Shown here: positions 1 to 7,522 of the stretch, piece by piece
Numbering within the stretch: the stretch's first letter is position 1
How the letters are laid out: the number at the start of each line of letters is the position of its first letter
DNA from: an uncultured Bacteroidia bacterium
Lineage (GTDB): Bacteria; Bacteroidota; Bacteroidia; Bacteroidales; Prolixibacteraceae
Direction: 5' to 3'
DNA: 64,000 nucleotides
Assembly: GCA_903923905.1 (NCBI GenBank)
Contig: CAIXZH010000106.1
Location: 1 to 64,000, forward strand
Made by a program: the position numbers and the translations under genes
The notes under the pieces: model-generated
Database searches by the model: none
Seen by the model: the letters and a program-made list of their open reading frames with translations, nothing else
Told to the model about the DNA's origin: nothing

Positions 1-32
1 TATCTGACCTTGAGTGTACGGTTTAAATATCG

Positions 33-58
33 GTTGCATAATCAATGATTTATGCAAC
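33..58. repeat. Imperfect palindrome near left edge
   Basis: Arms GTTGCATA (33-40) and TATGCAAC (51-58) are exact reverse complements, and the inner ATCA/TGAT also pair with one bulged base. It could be an operator or a small hairpin. With nothing readable to its left, its role cannot be told. Confidence 0.4.
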
Positions 59-106
59 TAATATACTAAAGATCAATTGAATGACCAAATATTTACAGTA
101 TTATTT

Positions 107-354
107 TTATGAAAAAAGAGGGTGCCTTTTTGGACACCCTCTTTTTAAATTAGATAGTGTTTCTGTTATTGGATCGTCAGGTTTATTGCCATCGGCGATG
201 AGTAATCGAACCTCTAAGTCACTAAACCGAATCTGCCCTAACCCTTTCCGGCCTATGGCAAGGATATCCTTAGATTCCAAATTACCCCTTTCAGCTCAGG
301 CAATACTGTTCTGCACACATAAATTGCTTCTTGAATCTTTACCTCAGGCGATCA
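107..354 (-). pseudogene. Unidentified gene remnant, frameshifted
   Basis: Two overlapping minus-strand reading frames look protein-like but are short and lack a start. One (351 down to about 286) contains EVKIQEAIYVCRTVLPELKG. It runs into a second frame (295 down to the stop at 107-109) reading ESKDILAIGRKGLGQIRFSD and then LEVRLLIADGNKPDDPITE. A one-base shift near 286-292 would join them. The last dozen codons run through a terminator hairpin, so the natural stop was probably lost too. I do not recognise the family. The plus-strand open frame over the same bases looks like its shadow. Confidence 0.3.
112..147. terminator. Bidirectional Rho-independent terminator
   Basis: Stem GAGGGTG (118-124) pairs with CACCCTC (135-141). 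It is flanked by an A-run on the left and a T-run on the right, so it can work in both directions. Confidence 0.7.
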
Positions 355-673
355 GAGGCTTCGCTTTAAAGAAAAATATGAACGATTGAAATAAAATTAC
401 TGCAACTTAAAAACTCCCTTAATACTAAGGCTCAGCACTAAGAGTTTGAGCTGCTTTTTTACCAAAGGCAAATTCCTATATGAATTTCGCTAGATATTTT
501 CTGGTCTAAAGGAGCACAATTTAAACTAAAATTTTAAGTATAATCTAAATACTTAAGGTTTCTACTATAAAATATTGTTAATATACTAAAAAGGTCATTC
601 AATTATACCGCAAAACAGTAAGTTTTTATCAACTTTGCTGCGCCTAAACAGGAAGATATTTTATCATTAAAAG
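355..673. other. Intergenic region, no gene seen
   Basis: AT-rich sequence with stops in all frames. It should hold the promoter of the VirJ-like gene. The best candidate is CAACTTTG near 631-638, one base off the Bacteroidota -7 consensus and without a matching -33 element, so no promoter is claimed. Confidence 0.4.
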
Positions 674-682
674 TTGCTGACA

Positions 683-1384
683 ATGAATCTATTATTGTTC
701 CGTTTTTGTAAAGTGATCATATTTATCACACTTTTATCCATACCATCACTTCTTGCAGAGAAAGTACAAACTGCAAGGAATATACCTGCAAAGGAATCCG
801 TTTCCAGCGGAAATTGTGATTACTACGTCATATTTTTAACCGGGGATTTTGGGTACCTGAATTTTGACAAAGCAATTGTTCATTATCTGAATGTTAAAAA
901 TGTATCTGTTGTGGTGATAAACTCAAAAAATTATTTTCGCTCAGCAAAGAATCCTGTACAGCTGGGACGCGATTTTGGATACATTATAAATCAGTATAAT
1001 AAAAAATGGAATCAGCATAAGGTTGTACTTATGGGTTATTCAATGGGAGCGGAAGTAATCCCATTTGCTATTAACCATCTGGATGAAAAAACAAGACTTC
1101 AGGTGATGGATGTCGTATTAATAGCTCCAGGTCAGAAAGCGATATTCAGATTAAAACCTACAGATTATCTTTTTGAAGAAAAAAAAGGAACCGATATATA
1201 TACGGAATTAGTAAAGATGCGAGCCCTGAGACCTTATATCATTTGCGATGACTCTCCATATTCAATCCGCCGGAAAAATCTGGATGGAGTAAGCGATCAT
1301 GACTTTTTGGGAGGCGGACATCATTTCGGGCATAACTATATGCTTCTTTCAAAGCTAATTGGCAGAAGATTAAATTTGGAATAA
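683..1384 (+). CDS. Secreted VirJ/AcvB-type alpha/beta hydrolase
   Basis: Single-domain protein of about 233 residues with an N-terminal signal peptide or anchor. It matches the bacterial virulence protein VirJ family: a LTGDFGY oxyanion-type turn, then the NYFRSAKNPVQLGRDF segment, and the nucleophile elbow GYSMGAEV (Ser about 120). A HHFGH motif near the C-terminus probably supplies the catalytic histidine. In other bacteria VirJ/AcvB proteins act in the periplasm, and some hydrolyse lysyl-phosphatidylglycerol; that activity is only a guess here. There are no type IV secretion genes nearby, so this is a stand-alone VirJ domain. ATG 683 is preferred; a TTG nine bases upstream is the alternative. 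Confidence 0.75.
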   Translation: MNLLLFRFCKVIIFITLLSIPSLLAEKVQTARNIPAKESVSSGNCDYYVIFLTGDFGYLNFDKAIVHYLNVKNVSVVVINSKNYFRSAKNPVQLGRDFGYIINQYNKKWNQHKVVLMGYSMGAEVIPFAINHLDEKTRLQVMDVVLIAPGQKAIFRLKPTDYLFEEKKGTDIYTELVKMRALRPYIICDDSPYSIRRKNLDGVSDHDFLGGGHHFGHNYMLLSKLIGRRLNLE

Positions 1385-1636
1385 ACCATAAGGTGAAGCA
1401 ATATTAATAATCATTTATTTCTTACAAATATTTAAAGCCTGGAATACTGACTCATCGGGCTTCTCCTATCAAAGCAGTCGAAATTGAATTATTCACAAAT
1501 GGAAGAGCCAAAATTGAAAAATTACCAGCCAATAATGGGAATTCATCCGGGTAATTCGGCATTACCATTAAGAACTTAAAATAACGTCAGGAGGAATAAG
1601 AATCAAGACCTGTCTACGAAAAATATTTACCGAATA
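1385..1636. other. Intergenic stretch with possible coding scrap
   Basis: No intact gene. Around 1455-1555 one plus-strand frame reads ASPIKAVEIELFTNGRAKIE before a stop, which looks protein-like but has no start and cannot be assigned. It may be decayed coding sequence. Confidence 0.25.
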
Positions 1637-1676
1637 AAAAAGAGGTTGTCTCAACGTTTGAGACAACCTCTTTTTA
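1636..1676. terminator. Bidirectional terminator with 14-bp perfect stem
   Basis: AGAGGTTGTCTCAA (1641-1654) pairs perfectly with 1658-1671 across a three-base loop, with A-run and T-run flanks. It lies just past the stop of the small minus-strand gene and can also stop plus-strand transcripts. Confidence 0.85.
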
Positions 1677-1692
1677 TCGTTATCAAACAAAT

Positions 1693-1902
1693 TTATTTTG
1701 CCGGAGCCGCAACTTTTTTTAATTTCTTTTTTCCTTTTCCCGGTACCTTCGCATCTGGTTTTGCTTTATCATCTGGCTTTGGAGCAACCTTTTCAGTTTT
1801 TGCAGGAGCATTTTTAATTTTTTTCTTTGGAGCATCCTGAGCCCTCACAGAAATCAAACCTAGAACAAATACGAAACTTAATAAAAGAACTAACTTTTTC
1901 AT
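1693..1902 (-). CDS. Small secreted Lys/Pro/Ala-rich protein
   Basis: 69 residues. A clear signal peptide (MKKLVLLLSFVFVLGLISVRAQ, cut after AQ) is followed by a highly basic tail of repeated KKK, PAK and KPD motifs. This is low-complexity sequence with no catalytic features. The flanking terminator and upstream -7 element support a real monocistronic gene. Such peptides are common and uncharacterised in Bacteroidota; a role in binding envelope polyanions is possible but unproven. Confidence 0.7.
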   Translation of the reverse strand: MKKLVLLLSFVFVLGLISVRAQDAPKKKIKNAPAKTEKVAPKPDDKAKPDAKVPGKGKKKLKKVAAPAK

Positions 1903-1930
1903 AATTGTAATTTTAAAATTGTTTACAGCT

Positions 1931-1938
1931 CAAAGATA
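1931..1938 (-). promoter_or_regulatory. Candidate -7 promoter element
   Basis: The minus strand reads TATCTTTG, a perfect Bacteroidota -7 element, about 30 bases before the small secreted protein. No good -33 TTTG is seen at the right distance. Confidence 0.45.
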
Positions 1939-2139
1939 TTTCGTACATTATGAAGGGATCATGAAGATTCAAGAACACAGGGTTATTTCCTCTAATTATT
2001 AGATTGGGTAGACTTCATGTCGTTTCAAAGACCTGGCCTTAATGTATATAATTAAGAAAATACTTTTAAACCGGAACCTATCCCTGCCTAACTGAGCCCC
2101 AAAGAGCAAATGTCAGCAGTAACAATGAAATCCATTCAT

Positions 2140-3528
2140 TCAAATCTTATTTGAGAAGTTTTCAGCTTTCTGATTATCAAATGAATGCTCCCATTTAGCC
2201 ATCACAACTGTCGCGGTACAATTCCCTATGACGTTTACTGTTGTGCGTGCCATGTCCATCAGTACATCAATTCCCAGAATTAAGAAGACAGGTGTTGCAG
2301 GCAATCCAAAGCTTGAAAGAGTTCCTAATAATACAACAAGGGCCGCACGAGAAACCCCCGCGACACCTTTACTGGTAAGAATTAATACAAAACACATGGC
2401 AAGTTGTTGTCCAAGCGAAAGATGGATACCTGCAACCTGGGCTACAAAAACAGATGCCAGTGATAAATATAAAGAGGTACCATCCAGATTAAAGCTATAT
2501 CCCGCCGGAATTACGAATGCGACTATTTCGCGAGGTACGCCAAATCGCTCCATTGATTCGAGTGCCACTGGTAGTGCGGATTCAGAATTTGCTGTAGCAA
2601 ATGCAATTGAAGCCGGTTCACTCAACGCAAGAAGGTATTTCTTAAAAGGTATTTTTAAAATAATCACCATGGGAAATATTACCAAAAGCAGAAATGCCAG
2701 CAGGGCAAGATATAATGTGGCCAATAATTTCAACAAAGTCGAAAGTACGTCAAGTCCCAGATGTCCGATTGTAAATGCGATAGCTGCAAAAACGGCTAAC
2801 GGTGCATAATACATGATAATTTTTGTGAATTTAAACATTACTTCTGCCAAACTTCCGGTAAACCGAAGCATGGGGGCCCTAAACCGATCGCCGCTTTTTG
2901 CAACGGCAATTCCAAAAATGATACTAAAAACAACCACCTGAAGAATGTTCCCCTCAAAGATCGACTTGATAATATTCTCGGGAAACATATTTAGAAGAAA
3001 ATCCGACCAGGAATGAAGCTTTGCCGTTGTTTCGGGGATATTGGAAATTGAAGGCAGGATCAACCCCTCACCGGCTTTACTTATATTTATGGCAATAAGT
3101 CCGATAAACAAAGCGATAGTTGAAACCACCTCAAAATAAAGAATTGATTTCCAGCCTAGTCGTCCAATCAGTTTTAAATCATTATGACCAGCGATGCCGT
3201 TTACCAATGTTGCAAATATCAACGGTGCAATTATTGTCTTTATCAGCCGCAGAAAGATATCGCTCAGGAATTGGAGGTTTTTGGCAACCTCCGGGAAATC
3301 AAAACCAAACTCCCCACCAACAACAATACTTATCAAGATCCAAACTGTAAGAGACCTGCTTCTCAAGGCAAAAAGCATCAACAGGATCACATTGAAAATG
3401 CGAAACAGGGTAAAAAAACCAGGAATTATAAGAATGAATTTAAATGAGGAAAGAGCGAAAAGCAGAATTGTAATACTGGTTATTAATATACACCCAATAT
3501 TGAGTAGATGGCCCGTCTTTTTTAGCAT
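2140..3528 (-). CDS. Dicarboxylate/amino acid:cation symporter (DAACS family)
   Basis: Multi-spanning inner-membrane transporter of the GltP/DctA family, which takes up dicarboxylates or acidic amino acids with H+ or Na+. Family marks are FLRLIKTIIAPLIFATLVNGIA early on, the re-entrant loop ATANSESALP with PVALESMERFGVP, and FNLDGTSLYLSLASVFVAQ (the NMDGT cation-site motif as NLDGT). The first 50 residues add one or two extra hydrophobic segments before the usual family start; Met51 (about 3378) would give a standard-length protein. It lies 75 bases downstream of the Rrf2/Crp regulator pair on the same strand and may be in their operon or under their control. Substrate unknown. Confidence 0.88.
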   Translation of the reverse strand: MLKKTGHLLNIGCILITSITILLFALSSFKFILIIPGFFTLFRIFNVILLMLFALRSRSLTVWILISIVVGGEFGFDFPEVAKNLQFLSDIFLRLIKTIIAPLIFATLVNGIAGHNDLKLIGRLGWKSILYFEVVSTIALFIGLIAINISKAGEGLILPSISNIPETTAKLHSWSDFLLNMFPENIIKSIFEGNILQVVVFSIIFGIAVAKSGDRFRAPMLRFTGSLAEVMFKFTKIIMYYAPLAVFAAIAFTIGHLGLDVLSTLLKLLATLYLALLAFLLLVIFPMVIILKIPFKKYLLALSEPASIAFATANSESALPVALESMERFGVPREIVAFVIPAGYSFNLDGTSLYLSLASVFVAQVAGIHLSLGQQLAMCFVLILTSKGVAGVSRAALVVLLGTLSSFGLPATPVFLILGIDVLMDMARTTVNVIGNCTATVVMAKWEHSFDNQKAENFSNKI

Positions 3529-3603
3529 TTTAAAGAAAATGATAGGAATTCAAAAATAAAGAATATTATTGGAACAAAAATATTCTTTGCTAAATTCACA
3601 TTA

Positions 3604-4017
3604 TCACTCACGTGCAAGCATCGCCAAAGAAGTATTTTCAAGCTTACTAAATGTATAATCCCGGATGTCTTTAAAGGTACCACGGATTGCACAAGTCATT
3701 TCATCTTTACAGTGGTCACAAGGTTCGTAATATTTTACAGAGGTACATCGCAATAAGGCTATACTCCCTTCTGTAAGACGGACAATTTCAAGCAGATTTA
3801 TCTCTTCAGGATTTCTGATCAGATAGTAACCACCGGTTTTACCGAGTTTACTTGCTAAAAAACCGTTCTTTTTTAATTCAAGCAGAATCGATTCCAAAAA
3901 TCGCTTCGGGATTTTTTCACTCTCTGCAATCTCATTGATCATTAAAGTGCCTTTGCCAAATTCCTTAGCCAGTTTAACTAAGGCAAGCATGGAATATCTG
4001 GTTTTCTGTGTAAGCAT
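3604..4017 (-). CDS. Rrf2-family regulator with four-cysteine cluster
   Basis: 137-residue winged-helix transcription regulator. The N-terminal HTH (MLTQKTRYSMLALVKLAKEF, then PKRFLESILLELKKNGFLAS) is typical of Rrf2. The loop region carries C91, C100, C103 and C109; Rrf2 proteins such as IscR and NsrR use three cysteines there to bind an Fe-S cluster that senses Fe-S status, NO or redox. Cluster binding here is inferred. The start lies 2 bases after the Crp-family gene's stop, so the two regulators are almost surely co-transcribed. Confidence 0.88.
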   Translation of the reverse strand: MLTQKTRYSMLALVKLAKEFGKGTLMINEIAESEKIPKRFLESILLELKKNGFLASKLGKTGGYYLIRNPEEINLLEIVRLTEGSIALLRCTSVKYYEPCDHCKDEMTCAIRGTFKDIRDYTFSKLENTSLAMLARE

Positions 4018-4019
4018 GA

Positions 4020-4709
4020 TTATCCTATTCTGCTGATGTATTGCAATTTTTCAGGATTAAGAATCTCAAACTTTTTCCCTTCAATGGCGATAATTTTTTC
4101 GTTCTGCCACCTTGACAATGTCATGATGACATTTTCGGTAGAACAACCTGCAAATTCAGCTAACTCTTTTCGTGTTAAAGAAAGAATGAAGATATTGCCA
4201 TCATAAACCTCTTCTGCGAGGTAAAGGATAATATCAGCGATTCTCCCCTCTTTTTGCTTGTGAGCCAGGCTGATAAAGTTCATAACTGCCTTTTTAAACA
4301 TTTCGGAAGCCACCTGAAACATCATCATTGCGAATTTGGAATTCTCCATCAGGATATTCTCCAAAACTTTGGCATCAATTAGAATTGCCTCGCAATCCTC
4401 AACAGCAACAAATGAGAATAGGTTATTGTCCTTATAAAAAAGATTAGCTCCACCTAATATTTTAGGCGCTGCTACAATTGTAATTATCAGGTTTTTGCTG
4501 ATCTCGTTTTCATAGTTAAACTTGATAATGCCCTTTTCGAGATATACGATATGGGTGGGGATTCCCCCTTGTTTAAGGATCGTTTCTCCTTTCCTAAAAT
4601 TCAATTTAACTGATGATTTCTCTATCTTTTCAAATTCCTTTTCACTGATGAACTGAAGTGAAATCCTTTTTAACCATGTAAACTCCTGGTTATTGCCGAC
4701 ACGAATCAT
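4020..4709 (-). CDS. Crp/Fnr-family transcription regulator
   Basis: 229 residues. An N-terminal cyclic-nucleotide-binding-like beta-roll (about 20-125, with FRKGETILKQGGIPTHIVYLEKG) is joined through a dimer helix to a C-terminal HTH (about 170-215, SLTRKELAEFAGCSTENVIM). It has no N-terminal cysteine cluster, so it is not an oxygen-sensing FNR. The effector cannot be told; the RES phosphate-binding motif of true CRP is absent. It is the first gene of a probable operon with the Rrf2 regulator. Confidence 0.88.
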   Translation of the reverse strand: MIRVGNNQEFTWLKRISLQFISEKEFEKIEKSSVKLNFRKGETILKQGGIPTHIVYLEKGIIKFNYENEISKNLIITIVAAPKILGGANLFYKDNNLFSFVAVEDCEAILIDAKVLENILMENSKFAMMMFQVASEMFKKAVMNFISLAHKQKEGRIADIILYLAEEVYDGNIFILSLTRKELAEFAGCSTENVIMTLSRWQNEKIIAIEGKKFEILNPEKLQYISRIG

Positions 4710-5057
4710 GCGTATATAATTTGTTTTTTAAAGGTGGTATGAAATCGAAGATCAGCGAAGCGAAGAGCCACTGTTACTTATTCTTTCACGGTTTACGATT
4801 TTTAACCCTGGCCTTTTCATTTTTAAGTATATTGTTTGTTAAAATCTCACTAAAACTCATGGATATCTTCACTTGACGTTTACTGGTTGAAGAGCGAAGG
4901 ATTATAAAGACTTCCCAACTATCTGAATGAAATAGTTAATTCAAAAGTATATATTCATTGATTAAATATTCAATCAACTCAAACGAAAATACTCAAGCAA
5001 ATATACATTAAATCAATTGACAATCCTGATGTATTTGAAAAATCATTAAACAGAGTT
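4710..5057. other. Divergent intergenic region
   Basis: No gene seen. It separates the regulator pair (minus) from the broken response regulator (plus). It holds the inverted repeat TTGATT (4958-4963) / AATCAA (4972-4977) with an 8-base spacer, a possible operator. The Crp-FNR consensus would need a 4-base spacer in TTGAT/ATCAA, so it is not an FNR box. No convincing -33/-7 pair was found. Confidence 0.35.
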
Positions 5058-5572
5058 ATGAAGCGAATTAAAAATGAACATATAATAATTTCTGATTCCC
5101 AGTTTCTGGTGGCCGAGGTACTGAAATCGCTAATAGAAGCAGACGAACGCTACACGCTGGCTGGAGTTGCCTGCAACCAAAGCAAACTTCATTCGCTGCT
5201 AATAGAATTCCGAAACGCACTGCTTATCAAAGACTTTGCAAACACAGATTTTCAAGGAATTGACGATCCTAAATCATCAAGAAGAGATATCCTCAGTTAT
5301 CGGTATTAGTTCTTACCAATTCATTGACCAATATTGAATTTGCCGCACTCACAAAATTGGGAATCAGAAATATCATTTACAAAACAGCTCCTAATGAGGT
5401 TGTGATTACTGCCTTTGATTCTGCCATAAAAGGAGAGAACTTCTATTTGGATGAGATCGCAGGACTCCCCGTCTACCACCGTCAAAGAGCCAAACCGAAT
5501 ACTGAGTCTCAGCAACAGCTTACCACATCAGAGTTTGAATTGGCGTGGTTTATGGGAAATAAGAACTGCTGA
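5058..5572 (+). pseudogene. Broken LuxR/NarL-type response regulator
   Basis: Frame one from ATG 5058 reads IIISDSQFLVAEVLKSLIEA, a receiver-domain start. Near 5268-5278 the coding signal moves to another frame, which continues IIKKRYPQLSVLVLTNSLTN and then ALTKLGIRNIIYKTAPNEVV, the end of a receiver with its usual Lys. A single-base deletion explains the shift. The frame then reaches LTTSEFELA, where a LuxR HTH would begin, and stops at 5570-5572, so the DNA-binding domain is lost. Also, LLIKDFANTD replaces the usual LxDxxMP phosphoacceptor region. Read literally it gives two short proteins; it is best called a pseudogene. Confidence 0.7.
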
Positions 5573-5584
5573 ACATTCTACTCT

Positions 5585-5803
5585 CATGGTAAAGTGGAGG
5601 TAAATATGATCAGGGATGTCACTTTCTAGGAGACAATTTTCAACGATCCACCAGCTAAGTTTGAAGCTGGAACCCCAAATGTGGCCGATGCTGTTGGCCT
5701 TGAAGCGACTGTCCATCCATCATTTGCATTCGATAATACAAAAAAGGAGATCGATTATATGGTTGAAGCTATACCTAGAATTCAGTACCTAAGCATTAAA
5801 TAA
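5585..5803 (+). pseudogene. Scrap of a SufS-type cysteine desulfurase
   Basis: In one frame, with an internal TAG at 5627-5629, the sequence reads MIRDVTF, stop, ETIFNDPPAKFEAGTPNVAD and then VHPSFAFDNTKKEIDYMVEA up to the stop at 5803. FEAGTPNVADAVGL is the conserved SufS/CsdA segment, and SFAFDNTKKEID matches the extreme C-terminus of that family. The roughly 120 residues that normally separate them are missing. This is therefore an internally deleted, nonsense-mutated remnant abutting the broken response regulator. Confidence 0.7.
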
Positions 5804-5890
5804 TAGTTCATTTGGAAAAAGTTTGCAAATAAAAATTCTAATTGATCAATGATTCATCACTTAGTTGTAAATTTGGACATTAAGTAAGGA

Positions 5891-5898
5891 TATCTTTG
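5891..5898 (+). promoter_or_regulatory. Candidate -7 promoter element for methyltransferase gene
   Basis: TATCTTTG is a perfect -7 element 93 bases before the O-methyltransferase start. A TTTG lies only 15 bases upstream (5872-5875), closer than usual, so the promoter is plausible but not certain. Confidence 0.35.
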
Positions 5899-5990
5899 GA
5901 TCTTAATCCGATGTGTAAATTTAAGTTCAGGCTATCCAGGGAGCATAGTAAATATGCTGAATTGTCAGGACATGCTAAGTTTTTCATGAT

Positions 5991-6968
5991 ATGAATCCAA
6001 ATGCCATCAGAGAATTTGCTGCTTCCTTCCAAAAAAGCAGAATCCTTTTAAGCGGTTTTGAACTTGACCTGTTTACTAATATTGATGAATCCGGAACAAC
6101 AAATCTTCAGCTCGCTGACAGTTTGCAATTAGACAAACATGCCTGTGAACGTCTGCTGAATGCCTTGGTATCCTTAGGTTTTCTTACCAAGCAGAACCAA
6201 TTGTTCTTTAATACTGCCGAAAGTTTTACCTTTTTATCTAAGAGAAGTTCAGGATATCTGGGAGGGCTGATGCATTCCAACCATCTTTGGAATACCTGGA
6301 GTAACCTCACCCAGGTTGTGAAAAGCGGAAAATCGGCTCATCCTGCTGAAATTAATGACCGAGGAGACGAATGGCTTTTCTCTTTTATAAATGCGATGCA
6401 CGACCGGGCAATAAAACAAGCTCCGTCACAGCTGGCAACGATTGATTTATCCGGTGTGAAATCCATTTTGGATATCGGTGGAGGTTCCGGTGCCTATTCA
6501 ATGGAATTTGTGACTAAAAAACCGGAAATTGACGCAACTGTTTTTGACTTGCCCAATGTAGTGCCTATTACCAGGAAATTCATTGATAAGGAAGGCTTTT
6601 CAAACAGAATAAAAACATGCGCAGGCGATTACATCACCGACGAATTACCTGAAGGATTCGATTTAGTATTTTTATCTGCAATTATTCACAGTAATTCACT
6701 GAATATCAATCTGAACCTAATCGCAAAATGTTTTAAATCCTTAAACAAAGGAGGTCAGATTGTCATTCAGGATTGGATCATGAACAATGAAAGGACGCAA
6801 CCAACAACCGGAGCTATTTTTGCCATCAATATGCTTGTCGGCACAGAAGCCGGCGATTGTTTTACCGAACAGGAGGTTAACGAAATGCTAATTAATGCAG
6901 GATTCAGAAATATTTCAAGACTGGAATTTGAAACAGGCTTGAGTCAGGTAATTGCCCAAAAGATCTGA
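5991..6968 (+). CDS. SAM-dependent O-methyltransferase (acetylserotonin/COMT-like family 2)
   Basis: 325 residues with the two-part layout of the O-methyltransferase family 2 group. A winged-helix dimerisation domain (about 1-95, LQLADSLQLDKHACERLLNA) is followed by a Rossmann SAM-binding domain with motif I LDIGGGSGAYS (about 160-170), the acidic ribose-binding region TVFDLPNVV, and QDWIMNN. It probably methylates a hydroxyl of a small aromatic or polyketide-like molecule; the substrate is unknown. The small secreted protein follows 46 bases later on the same strand. Confidence 0.85.
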   Translation: MNPNAIREFAASFQKSRILLSGFELDLFTNIDESGTTNLQLADSLQLDKHACERLLNALVSLGFLTKQNQLFFNTAESFTFLSKRSSGYLGGLMHSNHLWNTWSNLTQVVKSGKSAHPAEINDRGDEWLFSFINAMHDRAIKQAPSQLATIDLSGVKSILDIGGGSGAYSMEFVTKKPEIDATVFDLPNVVPITRKFIDKEGFSNRIKTCAGDYITDELPEGFDLVFLSAIIHSNSLNINLNLIAKCFKSLNKGGQIVIQDWIMNNERTQPTTGAIFAINMLVGTEAGDCFTEQEVNEMLINAGFRNISRLEFETGLSQVIAQKI

Positions 6969-7014
6969 ACACACTTATTATATATTTATTTATTATTTTC
7001 CAACCTTTATTGCT

Positions 7015-7383
7015 ATGAAAAAGTTAAAACTTGTCCTGATCATTCTTGGTATTGTAATTTTGAATCCTAAGAGTTTTGCCAATGGCCATAAAATTGTGGT
7101 TGGCACCTGGAAGGTTGCTGTTGCTGAAGCTCCGGACCAATATGTCAACAGCTCTTTTATCGTTTCGGAAGTAAATGGGGGACTTATCGGCAAGGTAGTT
7201 TTTGAGGATGGACAGGAACTTAAGGTACCAGATATCCAATTCTCCAAAGATATAATTCAATTCATAGTCAACATCGAAGGGAGCGATATTAAGGTCTCAG
7301 GCAAGGTTGAAAACTCAAAGATCACCGGTAAAGTTGAAGCTCCTGACGGAGTCCTGGAAATGTCCGCTGTCAGGAAATTGTAA
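7015..7383 (+). CDS. Small secreted protein of unknown function
   Basis: 122 residues from ATG 7015, chosen because it gives a proper signal peptide (MKKLKLVLIILGIVILNPKSFA). The mature part reads GTWKVAVAEAPDQYVNSSFI then VEGSDIKVSGKVENSKITGK, alternating beta-strand sequence with a repeated GKV/GKVE pattern, typical of small secreted beta-sandwich or lipocalin-like proteins. No catalytic motif. An in-frame upstream extension to 6952 overlaps the methyltransferase and is rejected. Confidence 0.75.
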   Translation: MKKLKLVLIILGIVILNPKSFANGHKIVVGTWKVAVAEAPDQYVNSSFIVSEVNGGLIGKVVFEDGQELKVPDIQFSKDIIQFIVNIEGSDIKVSGKVENSKITGKVEAPDGVLEMSAVRKL

Positions 7384-7522
7384 ATCAGTTTTAATTTCCA
7401 AAACAGTACAGTCAGGAAACTCAAAATGCGAACAATTATAAGTACTTCAGTGTCTCGTTTGGTCTATGCGGATTATTTCCGGAAATACTCAGATATGTGA
7501 AAGAGAAACAAATAAGATTCAA

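Noticed and set aside
81-389. Plus-strand open frame of 102 codons
   Set aside because: It covers a terminator hairpin and has no protein-like character; the opposite strand looks more like decayed coding sequence.
2228-2809. 193-codon open frame antisense to the symporter
   Set aside because: Lies wholly inside a well-supported gene on the other strand; composition is that of a shadow frame.
4958-4977. FNR/Crp box before the Crp gene
   Set aside because: TTGATT and AATCAA are 8 bases apart, not the 4 expected between TTGAT and ATCAA halves, so no specific binding claim is made.
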